From assembly GCA_025359445.1 (NCBI GenBank), contig JANYGB010000020.1:1-47707 (forward strand): a stretch of DNA of 47,707 nt. The letters are read 5' to 3'. Shown here piece after piece: positions 37,617-46,784 of this stretch. The position numbers were made by a program, and so were the translations under genes. Within the stretch, counting starts at the first letter, position 1; each line of letters begins with the position of its first letter. The notes beneath the pieces were generated by a model. It saw nothing but the letters and a program-made list of their open reading frames with translations, was not told the origin of the DNA and did not search any database. Origin of the DNA: Sphingomonadaceae bacterium (GTDB taxonomy: Bacteria > Pseudomonadota > Alphaproteobacteria > Sphingomonadales > Sphingomonadaceae).

Positions 37617-38291
37617 TCAGATTTCGACCAGTTTTCCGCTGGCGACGATCGGCCCGGTGGTGTGGCCGGTGGGCGAACCGCCGGTGGGTTCAAGCGAAAT
37701 CGCGAAGGTTGCGCCCGTTGCCACCAAACGCGCCTGCGCCGGGTTAAGCTGATGCGAACTGGGCTTGTGCGCATCGATCACGCCGAGCGATATCGCATCC
37801 TTGGAACCGACCGGGATCACCCACAGCTCGGCATCGCCCTTGCCCGGATCAAGTAGAACCGGCGCGATGGTCAGGCGCCGCGCCGAACTGTCGTAACTGA
37901 TCGCAAGAGCACTGCCCTTCTCGCCCGACAAGCTCGCGATTGCGGGCGCGCCAGGCTGCGGCGGCAGTTCGATCTGTGGGCGCTGGGCGAGCATGAACAA
38001 CGCGATTGCGGATACCGCTGCGAGACCGCCGCTGATCACTTTCCACCGCAGCAAGCCGCCAGTGTTGTCGTTGACCGGCAACCGCGCGGCAATGCGCTGC
38101 CACAGCTCGCCTGAAGGTTCGTTGCCCAGCGGCGCGGTCAGACCGGCAAAACGGTCTTCCCACCACGTGACGCGATCGGCAAAAGCCGGGTCGGCTGCGC
38201 GGCGTGCCATCGCCGCAGGATCGGCGGCAAGTCCCAGCGCCAGTTCGGCGGCGGTCAGGTCGTCGTCGTCGGTCATGCTCAGATCGGTCAT
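37617..38291 (-). CDS. RskA-type anti-sigma factor
   Basis: A 224-residue protein. A cytoplasmic N-terminal part (TAAELALGLAADPAAMARRAADPAFADRVTWWEDRF) has the anti-sigma helical pattern, one membrane segment lies at about residues 88-106 (GGLAAVSAIALFMLAQ), and the periplasmic C-terminus (LTIAPVLLDPGKGDAELWVIPVG...VATGATFAISLEPTGGSP) matches the RskA C-terminal domain. It would hold the ECF sigma factor inactive at the membrane until a signal triggers release. It overlaps the sigma gene by four bases (ATGA at 38288-38291). Confidence 0.88.
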   Translation of the reverse strand: MTDLSMTDDDDLTAAELALGLAADPAAMARRAADPAFADRVTWWEDRFAGLTAPLGNEPSGELWQRIAARLPVNDNTGGLLRWKVISGGLAAVSAIALFMLAQRPQIELPPQPGAPAIASLSGEKGSALAISYDSSARRLTIAPVLLDPGKGDAELWVIPVGSKDAISLGVIDAHKPSSHQLNPAQARLVATGATFAISLEPTGGSPTGHTTGPIVASGKLVEI

Positions 38292-38860
38292 GCGAGGCAC
38301 TCCCGCAATTTGAGCAAGGCGCGGCGGATGCGGCTCTTGACCGTACCCAGCGGCAGCGCAATGCGCGTCGCGAGATCGGCGTAAGTCGTGCCTTCGAAAA
38401 AGGCGGTGCGGATCATCGTCGCGTCACTCTTGGCCAGGGTTTCGATACAAGTCCCGATCCGCGCGTCATCGCCCAGCCCAATCAGTACCGCCTCGGCATC
38501 GGGAGTGTCGTCCGCGATATTGTCCGCAAGTTCAATCGGCGCAGTCGGCCGGCGGCCCGACGCGCGCAGGATATCGATCGCGCGGTTGCGAGTCAGCGTG
38601 GCCAGCCAGGTGATCGGGTTGCCGCGCGCAGGATCAAAGCTGCCCGCGCGGTGCCAAATCGTCAGATAAACTTCCTGCATGGCATCCTCTGCATCGGCGC
38701 GTTCACCGAAGATACGCAGACAAATGCCGAAAAGCTTCCGCGAGGTGCGCCGATAGACCTCTTGCAGCGCTGCGCGATCCTGTTTGGCAACGCGGACCAG
38801 CGCCGCGGACAAGGCGGCGCGTTCAATCGAGACTGGGGATTGAGAAGATTCGATGGACAT
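38288..38860 (-). CDS. ECF sigma factor (SigK/RpoE-like)
   Basis: About 190 residues. Region 2 is RTSRKLFGICLRIFGERADAEDAMQEVYLTIWHRAGSFDPARGNPITWLATLTRNRAIDILR and region 4 (helix-turn-helix) TFFEGTTYADLATRIALPLGTVKSRIRRALLKLRECLA-like. It pairs with the anti-sigma gene by a four-base overlap. ATG 38860 is chosen; an upstream TTG is possible. It lies 41 bases downstream of a zinc dehydrogenase gene on the same strand. Confidence 0.93.
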   Translation of the reverse strand: MSIESSQSPVSIERAALSAALVRVAKQDRAALQEVYRRTSRKLFGICLRIFGERADAEDAMQEVYLTIWHRAGSFDPARGNPITWLATLTRNRAIDILRASGRRPTAPIELADNIADDTPDAEAVLIGLGDDARIGTCIETLAKSDATMIRTAFFEGTTYADLATRIALPLGTVKSRIRRALLKLRECLA

Positions 38861-38901
38861 GCGCAACCCGGATAGCAGCGCAAATACGCGCTGACTATGC
38901 C

Positions 38902-39942
38902 TTAACCGGGAACCAACACCATCTTCAGCGCACCCGCTTCTCGCGCTTCGAACAACCGGTAGGCTTCGGCGCCCTCGCTCAGCGGCATACGGTGGCTGAT
39001 ATACTTTTCGGGCTTGAGCCTGCCTGACTGGACCAGCGGGAACAGCATTGGCAATTCTTCGGGCACCGAGCAGGTCCCGGCGCGGAAGGTCAGCCCGGCG
39101 GCGAACGCCCGTTCAAGCGGGAAGGCATAACGCTTGGATTGCTGCACCCCGATCACCGAAACCGTGCCGCGCCGCGCGACCAGCCGCAGCGCCAGATCGA
39201 CTGTGGCGTCGCTGCCGACGACCTCGATCACACATTCGGCCTTGCGGCCCCCAGTTGCCTCGCGGATTGCCTCGATCGCGTCCTGCGGGTGCAGCACAAT
39301 CGCCCCCGCCTCGGCCGCCAGCGCACGGCGTTCGGCAATCGGATCAATCGCATAAACGACGTGCGCGCCCATGACGTAGGCGGCTTCCACCGCCATCAAC
39401 CCGATTGGCCCCAGCCCGATCACCGCGACGCTGCTGCCGGGTTTGATCTCGGCCCGGCGTGCGCCGTACCAGGCGGTGGCCAGCGCATCGGTCATCATCA
39501 GCGCCTGATCTTCCCTAATCCCCTCGGGAATCTTGACCGCATTCATGTCTGCCGCCGGCACCCGCACCGCTTCAGCTTGCGACCCCTGCAACCCAGCCGA
39601 CAAGCCGTAGCAGGCCCCAGCGTTGAACTCACAATTCGCCACGTTGCCGGCGAGGCACGACCGGCACGCGCCGCAGCCCACTGCGGCGGGCAGCATGACT
39701 TTGTCGCCCACTTTGACCCGGCTCACGCCGCTGCCAACCTCGACCACCTCGCCCACCGCCTCGTGCCCGACGCAGAAGCCCATATCCTCGGAAAAGCCGT
39801 GACCGTGGTAGATGTGCAGGTCCGACCCGCAGATCGAGCAGGCGCTGACCTGGACAATCGCGTCGCGGTTCGATTGCGGCGCAGGATCGTCCATCGCTTC
39901 GTACCGCACATCGCGAGGCCCATGGTATCTGAGGGCTTTCAT
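38902..39942 (-). CDS. Zinc-dependent alcohol dehydrogenase (MDR family)
   Basis: A 346-residue enzyme. Catalytic zinc: CSICGSDLHIYHG and GHEAVGEVVEVG. Structural zinc cysteines: CGACRSCLAGNVANC. NAD(P)-binding: SVAVIGLGPIGLMAVEAAYVMGAHVVYAIDP. The substrate is unknown; glutathione-free formaldehyde or threonine-type dehydrogenases are relatives. ATG 39942 is supported by GAGGAC upstream. It lies downstream of an SDR gene on the same strand. Confidence 0.9.
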   Translation of the reverse strand: MKALRYHGPRDVRYEAMDDPAPQSNRDAIVQVSACSICGSDLHIYHGHGFSEDMGFCVGHEAVGEVVEVGSGVSRVKVGDKVMLPAAVGCGACRSCLAGNVANCEFNAGACYGLSAGLQGSQAEAVRVPAADMNAVKIPEGIREDQALMMTDALATAWYGARRAEIKPGSSVAVIGLGPIGLMAVEAAYVMGAHVVYAIDPIAERRALAAEAGAIVLHPQDAIEAIREATGGRKAECVIEVVGSDATVDLALRLVARRGTVSVIGVQQSKRYAFPLERAFAAGLTFRAGTCSVPEELPMLFPLVQSGRLKPEKYISHRMPLSEGAEAYRLFEAREAGALKMVLVPG

Positions 39943-40032
39943 GGCTTGTCCTCTTTCAAAGATCTTTCGCTTCTGTCTTGTCTTGAGCGGTTGCATGCCC
40001 GGCCAAGCCTGCCAGATCTTGGTGTGGTCACT

Positions 40033-40770
40033 TCATAGCGACAGTCCGCCATCGACCACGACGGTGTGGCCGGTGACGTAAGATGCCAGCGGGGAAGCCA
40101 GGAACAGCGCGGTTCCGGCCATGTCTGCCGGGGTCCCCATGCGGCCTTCAGGGATCCGCGCGAGTGCGCCTGCAAGCCGGTCTGGCCGGTCGGTCGTCAC
40201 TTTGGTGAGCTTGGTCGCGACCAGCCCGGGAGCGAGCCCATTGACCCTGATTCCTTCGCTCGCCCAGGCCTGCCCGAGCGACTTGACCAGACTGACCGCG
40301 CCGGCTTTCGATGCGGCGTAAGCCGGGTTGCCGATATTCGCTTTGAAGCCGGCGACCGAACTGACGATGATCACGCTGCCTCGCCTTTCGGCAAGCTGGC
40401 CGCGAAATTTGCCCGCGCAATGCATCAGGCTGTCGAGGTTGACGCTCATCACATGGTCCCACCCGGCGCGCTCGAACTCGCCGCGGCCATAAACCACCAC
40501 GCCTTGGCACAGCACCAGCACATCAAGCTGGCCGAATGGTGTTGGCGCGGCTTCGATCGCATCGGGATCGCCGACATCGACGCTGGTGTAGCCTAACCCT
40601 GTCAGGTCGGATCCTTCGTCGGCGCTGTAATCGGCGGCATTGGCGCGGGTGCCCCAGACGTGAACCTGAGCGCCGCGGGCCATGAAAGCGTGAGCAATGC
40701 CGTTGCCGATCCCGCTCGATCCGCCCACCACCAGTACGCATTTCCCAGTAAAATCGGTGTCGCTGTGCAT
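40033..40770 (-). CDS. Short-chain dehydrogenase/reductase
   Basis: A 245-residue classical SDR. Cofactor motif VVGGSSGIGNGIA (16-28), catalytic Ser137/138, Tyr151 and Lys155 (NPAYAASKAG), and PGLVATKLT after. DFxGKC-type start and DGGL ending are typical. Substrate is unknown. ATG 40770 is chosen. It is divergent from an amidohydrolase gene, with a TTAATCG/CGGTTAA operator candidate in between. Confidence 0.9.
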   Translation of the reverse strand: MHSDTDFTGKCVLVVGGSSGIGNGIAHAFMARGAQVHVWGTRANAADYSADEGSDLTGLGYTSVDVGDPDAIEAAPTPFGQLDVLVLCQGVVVYGRGEFERAGWDHVMSVNLDSLMHCAGKFRGQLAERRGSVIIVSSVAGFKANIGNPAYAASKAGAVSLVKSLGQAWASEGIRVNGLAPGLVATKLTKVTTDRPDRLAGALARIPEGRMGTPADMAGTALFLASPLASYVTGHTVVVDGGLSL

Positions 40771-40786
40771 TGTCCGCTCCACTTTT

Positions 40787-40802
40787 TTAATCGAACGGTT
40801 AA
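40787..40802. promoter_or_regulatory. TetR-type palindromic operator candidate
   Basis: TTAATCGAACGGTTAA is a 16-base palindrome with one mismatch, 17 bases ahead of the SDR start in the 105-base gap between divergent SDR and amidohydrolase genes. The sequence resembles AACCGTTCGGTT sites of TetR regulators. No regulator gene lies beside it. Confidence 0.5.
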
Positions 40803-40875
40803 TGCGGAGCCGATCAGCGCTTGTCAAACGCCGAGGCGGTCATAAGCTGCCAATCAAAATGTGGAGAGACCTGAC

Positions 40876-41934
40876 ATGAGCGAGACGATCCTTGAGCCCG
40901 AAGCCATACTTGAACCAGATTTGGCGATCATCGATCCCCATCATCACTTGTGGGACCTGCGCCCGCTGATGGCCGCCTTCGCAGAGCCGCGCCACCCGTT
41001 CATCGCCAGCATCGCGCTGTCGCCCTATTACACTTTCAACGAAATTCAGGCCGAGATCGACTGCGGCCACAACGTGGTCGGCACGGTCTTCATGGAATGC
41101 GGCGCGTTCTACAACGTCGGCGCGGCGGATGAGATGAAACCGGTGGGCGAGGTTGAATTCGTGAACGGAGTCGCAGCGCAAAGCGCCAGCGGGCTCTATG
41201 GTCCGGCGCGGTTGTGCGCGGCGATCATCGGTCATGCCGACTTGAGCCGCGGCGATGCGGCCCTTCCGGTGCTTGAGGCGCTGATGGCGGCCAGTCCGCG
41301 CTTCAAGGGTATCCGCCATGCGGCTGCCCATGATGCCGATGCGCAAGTGCTCGGCCCGCCGTTCCATGGGGCACCGGGGCTTTATCTCGACGCCAAGTTC
41401 CGTGAGGGGTTCAAGCATCTGGGCGCGCTGGGGCTGACTTTCGATGCCTGGCTGCTCGAGCCGCAACTGGGCGATGTGCTCTCGCTCGCGCGGGCCTTCC
41501 CTGATCAACCGATCGTGCTCGATCATTGCGGCACGCCGCTCGGCATGGCGAGCTATCACGGCAAGCTGCCCGAACGGTTCGATACCTGGCGCAGCATGAT
41601 CAAGGAACTGGGCACTTGTCCCAATGTGTCGGTCAAACTGGGCGGGCTCGCGATGTCTTTCGCCGGGATGCCCGATCATGGCCCCGCCGCAGGACTTTCT
41701 TCGGAAGTGCTGGCAGCGATGTGGCGGCCCTATATCGAAACCTGCATCGAAGCCTTCGGTCCGCAGCGCGGCATGTTCGAAAGCAATTATCCGGTCGACA
41801 AGTGGGGCGCGAGTTATGGCGTGCTGTGGAACGCGTTCAAGCACCTCACCCGAAGCGCCTCGGCGCAGGACAAGGCCGCGCTCTATGCCGGGAATGCCGC
41901 GCGGTTCTATGGCATCGAGCATTTGCTCGGCTGA
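40876..41934 (+). CDS. Amidohydrolase family 2 (PF04909-like) metal-dependent hydrolase
   Basis: A 352-residue TIM-barrel amidohydrolase. The metal-binding HxH lies in IIDPHHHLWDLR near residue 22; HCGTPLG-type and ESNYPVDKWG (a late Asp) are also conserved. Related enzymes decarboxylate or hydrolyse aromatic ring-derived acids and lactones. GGAGAG at 40863-40868 supports ATG 40876. It overlaps the iron-dependent dehydrogenase by one base (TGATG), so the two act together. Confidence 0.87.
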   Translation: MSETILEPEAILEPDLAIIDPHHHLWDLRPLMAAFAEPRHPFIASIALSPYYTFNEIQAEIDCGHNVVGTVFMECGAFYNVGAADEMKPVGEVEFVNGVAAQSASGLYGPARLCAAIIGHADLSRGDAALPVLEALMAASPRFKGIRHAAAHDADAQVLGPPFHGAPGLYLDAKFREGFKHLGALGLTFDAWLLEPQLGDVLSLARAFPDQPIVLDHCGTPLGMASYHGKLPERFDTWRSMIKELGTCPNVSVKLGGLAMSFAGMPDHGPAAGLSSEVLAAMWRPYIETCIEAFGPQRGMFESNYPVDKWGASYGVLWNAFKHLTRSASAQDKAALYAGNAARFYGIEHLLG

Positions 41935-43085
41935 TGGCTGCGATCCACTTGCCGCGCACGATCCGCATTGGCGGCGGGGTGCTGGACGAACTACCCGAGG
42001 TGCTGGCAGCGGCGGGCTTGTCGCGTCCGCTGATCGTGACCGACGCGTGGATGCAAAGCTCGGGCTTGCTCGCGCGGGTCGAGGCTTTGCTGAGTGTCCC
42101 CGGGGTTGCGGCGCGGTCGTTTACCGGCGTCGTGCCCGATCCGACTGTCGCCTCAATCGATGCGGGCTGCGCGTTCCTTGGCGGCGGCGACCACGATTGT
42201 GTGATCGGTCTCGGCGGCGGCAGTCCGATCGACAGCGCCAAGATGATCGCTGTGCGGCGTGACCGGACCATTCCCGAGTTGAAGGCGCCGCATCAGGAGG
42301 ATGCACCGGGGCTGCCGATCATCGCCATCCCGACCACCGCCGGCACCGGCTCGGAAGCAACGCGTTTCACCGTCATCACCAATTCTGAAACCGACGAGAA
42401 GATGCTCTGCGCGGGGCTCGCGTATCTGCCGCTGATCGCGCTGGTCGATTACGAACTAACGCTGAGCAAGCCCCGGCGGCTGACCGCCGATACCGGGATC
42501 GACAGCCTCGTTCACGCGGTCGAAGCTTACGTCTCGAAGCGCGCCAATCCGTTTGCCGACAGCATGGCATTATCGGCAATGCGACTCATCTGGCCCAACC
42601 TCCCGCGCGCTTGCGCGGATCCGCAGGACCGCCCCGCACGCGCGGCGTTGATGCTCGGCGCGTTGCAGGCCGGGATTGCCTTTTCGAACAGCTCGGTCGC
42701 GCTGGTGCATGGAATGAGCCGGCCGATCGGGGCACATTTCCACGTCTCGCACGGGCTGTCGAACGCAATGCTGATGCCTTTGGTGACGCAGTGGTCTGCG
42801 CCCGCAGCCCTGCCCCGATATGCCCAGTGCGCCCGCGCGATGGGCTTGGCCGATGATGCCGAGGCCGATCAATCCGCGGTCGGCGCGTTGGTTGAGGCAT
42901 TGCACCGGATCAACGCCGACCTCGCCGTGCCCTCGCCGCGCGCTTACGGGATCGAGCGCGAAAAATGGGAGGCGCTGATTCCGCTAATGGCGCAGCAGGC
43001 ACTGAGTTCCGGCTCGCCCGCCAACAACCCACGCGTGCCATCGGTTGACGAGATCGAGGCGCTATACCGGCAGGCCTGGCATTAA
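41934..43085 (+). CDS. Iron-containing alcohol dehydrogenase
   Basis: A 383-residue group III dehydrogenase. The NAD-binding GGGSPIDSAKMIAV and metal ligands in TADTGIDSLVHAVEAYVS and SVALVHGMSRPIGAHFHVSHGLSNAML are clear. It may reduce maleylacetate or oxidise a short alcohol; the family does not decide. Translation is coupled to the amidohydrolase through TGATG. Length is normal. Confidence 0.92.
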   Translation: MAAIHLPRTIRIGGGVLDELPEVLAAAGLSRPLIVTDAWMQSSGLLARVEALLSVPGVAARSFTGVVPDPTVASIDAGCAFLGGGDHDCVIGLGGGSPIDSAKMIAVRRDRTIPELKAPHQEDAPGLPIIAIPTTAGTGSEATRFTVITNSETDEKMLCAGLAYLPLIALVDYELTLSKPRRLTADTGIDSLVHAVEAYVSKRANPFADSMALSAMRLIWPNLPRACADPQDRPARAALMLGALQAGIAFSNSSVALVHGMSRPIGAHFHVSHGLSNAMLMPLVTQWSAPAALPRYAQCARAMGLADDAEADQSAVGALVEALHRINADLAVPSPRAYGIEREKWEALIPLMAQQALSSGSPANNPRVPSVDEIEALYRQAWH

Positions 43086-43148
43086 GCTGCCTGCATGACG
43101 GCAACTTAACTTTACATTCGGTGCACATGCTGTTGATGGGCCGAACGC

Positions 43149-46100
43149 ATGACCTCACCGATCTTCTTTGACAGTACGGGCCGCCGCCGACGGCTGGTCG
43201 GCCGCGTGGCGTTCGCCTTGCTGACGCTGATCGTGGTCGCTGCATTCGGGTTTGCCGCGACACTGGTCGAGGTGCCTGCGTCCACTGCGCTGGCGTTCGA
43301 CCGCGAGCGGGAGCAACCGCTGCCGTTCATCACCCACATCGCCCGCATCCGCCACAAGCTGCCGCGGTTGGCACCGGCCAACAACGGCAGTGTGCCGCAA
43401 CGGATCGGGTTCTACGTGCCGTGGGACGAGGAAAGCGCGACTTCGCTGCACGATCACTGGGACGAGCTTGACCAGGTGGTCGCCGCCGACGGGCTGATTG
43501 ATACGGCGCACAACGATCTCAAGCTCGATCCCGACGTGCGGTTGCACAGCCAGCTTGGCAGCTCGCTGCACCACCCGCAAATGCTGTTGATGGTCCAGAA
43601 CATCGAGAATGACGCCTTCTCCGGCGCGGGGATGGCCGCGTTGCTGGCCAGCCCGTCGCGCGCCGATGCGTTGGCAACTTCGGTCATCGTGCAGGCCAAA
43701 CAAGGCGGCTGGAATGGCGCGGTGTTCGATATCGAGAATCTGCCCACCGCAAGCGTGCCCGCCTATCAAGCGATGCTGGCGCGCAATCACAGTCGTTTCC
43801 AGCAAGCTGGTCTGCGGGTCGGGCTGACTGTTCCTGCGGGCGATCCGGATTGGGACCTGACGCGCTTCGCCGCCGCCGTCGATTCGGTGTTCGTAATGGA
43901 TTACGACCAGCACTGGCAAGGCGGCGAAGCCGGGCCGATTGCTGCCAACGCCTGGTTTGCCGACCGCCTCGCCAATGCCCGCGCCAAAATTCCGGCGGTC
44001 AAGCTGGTCATCGCGGTTGGCAGCTATGGCTATGACTGGCACGGCGGCAAGGCGGATTCGATGACCATCGATGAAGCCTGGCTCGCTGCACACGATAGCC
44101 AGGCAGTACCGCAGTTCGATCCGCAGAGCGGCAACAGCGGGTTTGCATACGAAGAAGACGGGGTGAAGCACACCGTCTGGATGCTCGATGCGGCGGCGAG
44201 CTGGAACCAGCTTTCGCAGCTCCGCGGTGTCGCCGGTGTGGCACTGTGGCGGCTCGGCAGCGAAGACCCGGGATACTGGGAAGCTCTTTCGGCCAGCCGT
44301 GCCGGCCGCCTGCCCGATCTGGCGACGATTGCCCCGGCCGCAGGCGCAGACGTGGCGGGCAATGGCGAAGTGTTGCGGATCGCCGCAAGCCCGGCGAGCG
44401 GCACCCGGCGGATCGGCTATTCCGGTCGATTGATCACCGAAGAAACGTACACCAAATTACCGATGCCGTTCGAGATCGAACGTTCGGGTGCACAAAACAG
44501 CCGTAATATCGTGCTGACCTTCGACGACGGCCCAGACCCCGATGTCACCCCGCGCATTCTCGATATCCTTGAAGCCAAGCATGCCCCCGCCGCCTTCTTC
44601 GTCATCGGCGAGAACGGATTGGGGCACCCCGGCATTCTGCGCCGCATCGCTGCCGACGGGTTTGAGATCGGCAACCACAGCTACACTCACCCCAATCTGG
44701 CGCAGGTCACCCCGTTCGGCACCGAGCTTGAGCTGAACGCCACGCAGCGCCTGATCGAAGCTTACACCGGGCGCTCGACCCGGCTGTTCCGTGCGCCTTA
44801 CTTCGGTGATGCCGAGCCCACCACGTCGGACGAATTGGTACCTGCCGCGATCGCCCAGCGGCTGGGCTATACGATCGTCGGGCTGCACGTCGATCCGGGC
44901 GACTGGCGGCGGCCCGGAGCGCAGGCGATTGTCGATGCGACGCTGGCGCAGGTCCACGGGGCCACTGCCGAATTCAGCGCCAACATCGTTTTGCTGCATG
45001 ATGGCGGTGGCGACCGCGAGCAGACCATCGCGGCATTGCCGCAAATCATCGACCGGCTCCGCGCCGAGGGCTATCATCTGGTCTCGCTCGCCGATCTGCT
45101 CGGCACCCGGCACGATACGCTGATGCCCCACGTCGCGCGCGGCGACCGGGTAGCGGTCGCAGCGGACGTCGGCATCTTCGCTGCATTAGCCGGCATCGGC
45201 TTCACGATCCGCTGGTTGTTCTTCTTCGCCATTGCGCTGGGCATCGCCCGTGCGGTGGTGATGACCGTGTTGGCGCTGCTCGACCGCACTTCGCGTGCGC
45301 CGGACAGCAGCGAGCATTATCAACCGGCCGTGTCTGTGATCGTCCCCGCCTATAACGAGGAGCGCGTGATCATCGGTTCGCTCGAACGGGTGCTGGCGAG
45401 CAGTTATCCGGCACTGCAGGTAATTGTCGCCGACGACGGATCGAAAGACGCGACCAGCGAACTGGTCGGGCAGCACTTTGGCGGCGATCCGCGGGTCACC
45501 CTGCTGACCATGGCCAACGGCGGCAAAGCCAGCGCGCTTAATCGCGCCCTGCTCCAGGCGCGCGGCGAGATCATCATCGCGCTCGATGCCGATACGCAGT
45601 TCCTCGAAGATACCATTCCCAAGCTGGTGCGCTGGTTTGTCGATCCGTTGATCGGTGCAGTTGCGGGCAATGCCCGGGTCGGCAACCGGATCAACCTGAT
45701 CACCCGGTGGCAGGCGATCGAATATGTCACCGCGCAGAACGTCGAACGCCGCGCGCTCGATGCGCTGCGGGCGATCACCGTGGTCCCCGGCGCGGTCGGC
45801 GCGTGGCGGCGTGAGGCGCTTGATGCGGTGGGCGGCTATCCCGAAGATACCCTCGCCGAGGATCAGGACCTGACCATCGCGATCCAGCGCCTCGGCTGGC
45901 GGGTGGCCTACGATGTCGAGGCGGTGGCGCTAACCGAGGCGCCCGAGACTTTCGCTGCGCTGGGCAAGCAGCGCTACCGCTGGTCGTTCGGAACCCTGCA
46001 ATGCCTGTGGAAGCACCGCGCGGTGCTGGGCAGCGGCAATCCGCGCGGGCTCGCGTGGTTCGGCATGCCGCAGGCGTGGCTGTTCCAGATTGTGTTCGCA

Positions 46101-46445
46101 GCAATCTCGCCGATGATCGATCTTGCGCTGCTGATTTCCATTCTCGGCACCGTACTCAGGGTTCAGCAGCACGGCTGGGACCAGACCCAAAGCGACGTCC
46201 TGCGCCTTGGCGTGTACTGGGCCGCGTTCGTTTCGATCGACCTCATCGCCGGATGGATCGCTTACCGGCTCGAGCCTACCCGCCAACGCTTCCCGGCCCT
46301 GCTGATGCTGGCGCAGCGGTTCGTCTATCGGCAGCTGATGTATGGAGTGGTGATCCGCTCAATCGTCTCGGCGCTGCGCGGCAAGATGGTCGGCTGGGGC
46401 AAGCTGGAGCGAAGTGGGAGTGTGAGTGTGGAGGCTGGTGGTTAG
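43149..46445 (+). CDS. Trifunctional GH18-like / NodB deacetylase / GT2 polysaccharide synthase
   Basis: A 1098-residue membrane protein. After one N-terminal membrane segment (about 17-40) comes a GH18-like region (about 90-385) with Glu196 in FDIENLP as the catalytic-acid candidate. A NodB polysaccharide deacetylase follows (about 450-650): TFDDGPDPDVT near 457, HSYTHPNL near 510, RAPYFG near 549 and LLHDGGG near 615. Two membrane segments (about 674-712) lead to a processive GT2: VSVIVPAYNEE near 727, DAD near 813, EDQD near 904 and QRYRW near 940, then C-terminal membrane segments. Synthase with cognate deacetylase and hydrolase domains suggests a partially deacetylated chitin- or PNAG-like polymer. 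It starts at ATG 43149 with no strong ribosome-binding site. Confidence 0.9.
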   Translation: MTSPIFFDSTGRRRRLVGRVAFALLTLIVVAAFGFAATLVEVPASTALAFDREREQPLPFITHIARIRHKLPRLAPANNGSVPQRIGFYVPWDEESATSLHDHWDELDQVVAADGLIDTAHNDLKLDPDVRLHSQLGSSLHHPQMLLMVQNIENDAFSGAGMAALLASPSRADALATSVIVQAKQGGWNGAVFDIENLPTASVPAYQAMLARNHSRFQQAGLRVGLTVPAGDPDWDLTRFAAAVDSVFVMDYDQHWQGGEAGPIAANAWFADRLANARAKIPAVKLVIAVGSYGYDWHGGKADSMTIDEAWLAAHDSQAVPQFDPQSGNSGFAYEEDGVKHTVWMLDAAASWNQLSQLRGVAGVALWRLGSEDPGYWEALSASRAGRLPDLATIAPAAGADVAGNGEVLRIAASPASGTRRIGYSGRLITEETYTKLPMPFEIERSGAQNSRNIVLTFDDGPDPDVTPRILDILEAKHAPAAFFVIGENGLGHPGILRRIAADGFEIGNHSYTHPNLAQVTPFGTELELNATQRLIEAYTGRSTRLFRAPYFGDAEPTTSDELVPAAIAQRLGYTIVGLHVDPGDWRRPGAQAIVDATLAQVHGATAEFSANIVLLHDGGGDREQTIAALPQIIDRLRAEGYHLVSLADLLGTRHDTLMPHVARGDRVAVAADVGIFAALAGIGFTIRWLFFFAIALGIARAVVMTVLALLDRTSRAPDSSEHYQPAVSVIVPAYNEERVIIGSLERVLASSYPALQVIVADDGSKDATSELVGQHFGGDPRVTLLTMANGGKASALNRALLQARGEIIIALDADTQFLEDTIPKLVRWFVDPLIGAVAGNARVGNRINLITRWQAIEYVTAQNVERRALDALRAITVVPGAVGAWRREALDAVGGYPEDTLAEDQDLTIAIQRLGWRVAYDVEAVALTEAPETFAALGKQRYRWSFGTLQCLWKHRAVLGSGNPRGLAWFGMPQAWLFQIVFAAISPMIDLALLISILGTVLRVQQHGWDQTQSDVLRLGVYWAAFVSIDLIAGWIAYRLEPTRQRFPALLMLAQRFVYRQLMYGVVIRSIVSALRGKMVGWGKLERSGSVSVEAGG

Positions 46446-46730
46446 CGGCAACTCCGATGGGGCCATATGTCCGCTATTCGAGATTCTCAGGCAAAAGCGG
46501 ATTGTCCGGTTACGACCCGAAAGCGGACTTTGCTCGTCCTCTGCGGGGACGCAGAATCGCTTGAACCTCGCCCTACATCTCACCAAATTGCGCTGCAAAA
46601 CTACCTGACGGCTGGTCTTGAGAGTTATTCGCGGCAGGCCTAAACGGCAACAATGAAAGCACTTCCGGTCATCGTTGACACGGGTCAAGGTGGCGGATAT
46701 CCAGAACGTTGGAAAAAAGTGAACATATCC
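46446..46730. other. Intergenic region without a convincing gene; degenerate-looking sequence
   Basis: Between the polysaccharide synthase and the adhesin gene lie about 340 bases that hold no gene I can support; this entry covers the part up to the hairpin at 46731. Short frames here show no family motif. GTCCGCT (46469-46475) and AGCGGAC (46522-46528) form an inverted pair, and CTGCGgggaCGCAG (46541-46554) is a small GNRA-type hairpin. It could be a degraded mobile or duplicated piece, or a terminator region for the synthase gene. Confidence 0.45.
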
Positions 46731-46784
46731 TCGGCTTGATTCGCAGTCGCAATTTATTGCTAGACTCGAAGGGAATCAAGCCGA
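46731..46784 (+). promoter_or_regulatory. 12-bp hairpin surrounding the adhesin ribosome-binding site
   Basis: TCGGCTTGATTC (46731-46742) pairs perfectly with GAATCAAGCCGA (46773-46784), leaving a 30-base loop. The GAAGGG ribosome-binding site (46768-46773) touches the right arm, and the arm ends on the A of the ATG at 46784. Such a structure could gate translation of the adhesin. Confidence 0.6.

Noticed and set aside
46426..46608. Plus-strand 60-codon frame in the same gap
   Set aside because: No ribosome-binding site, overlaps the synthase stop and shows no family similarity; at most a remnant.
46359..46688. Minus-strand frame of 109 codons downstream of the polysaccharide synthase
   Set aside because: It overlaps the end of the synthase gene, has Arg/Thr-rich random-like composition and no ribosome-binding site or motif.
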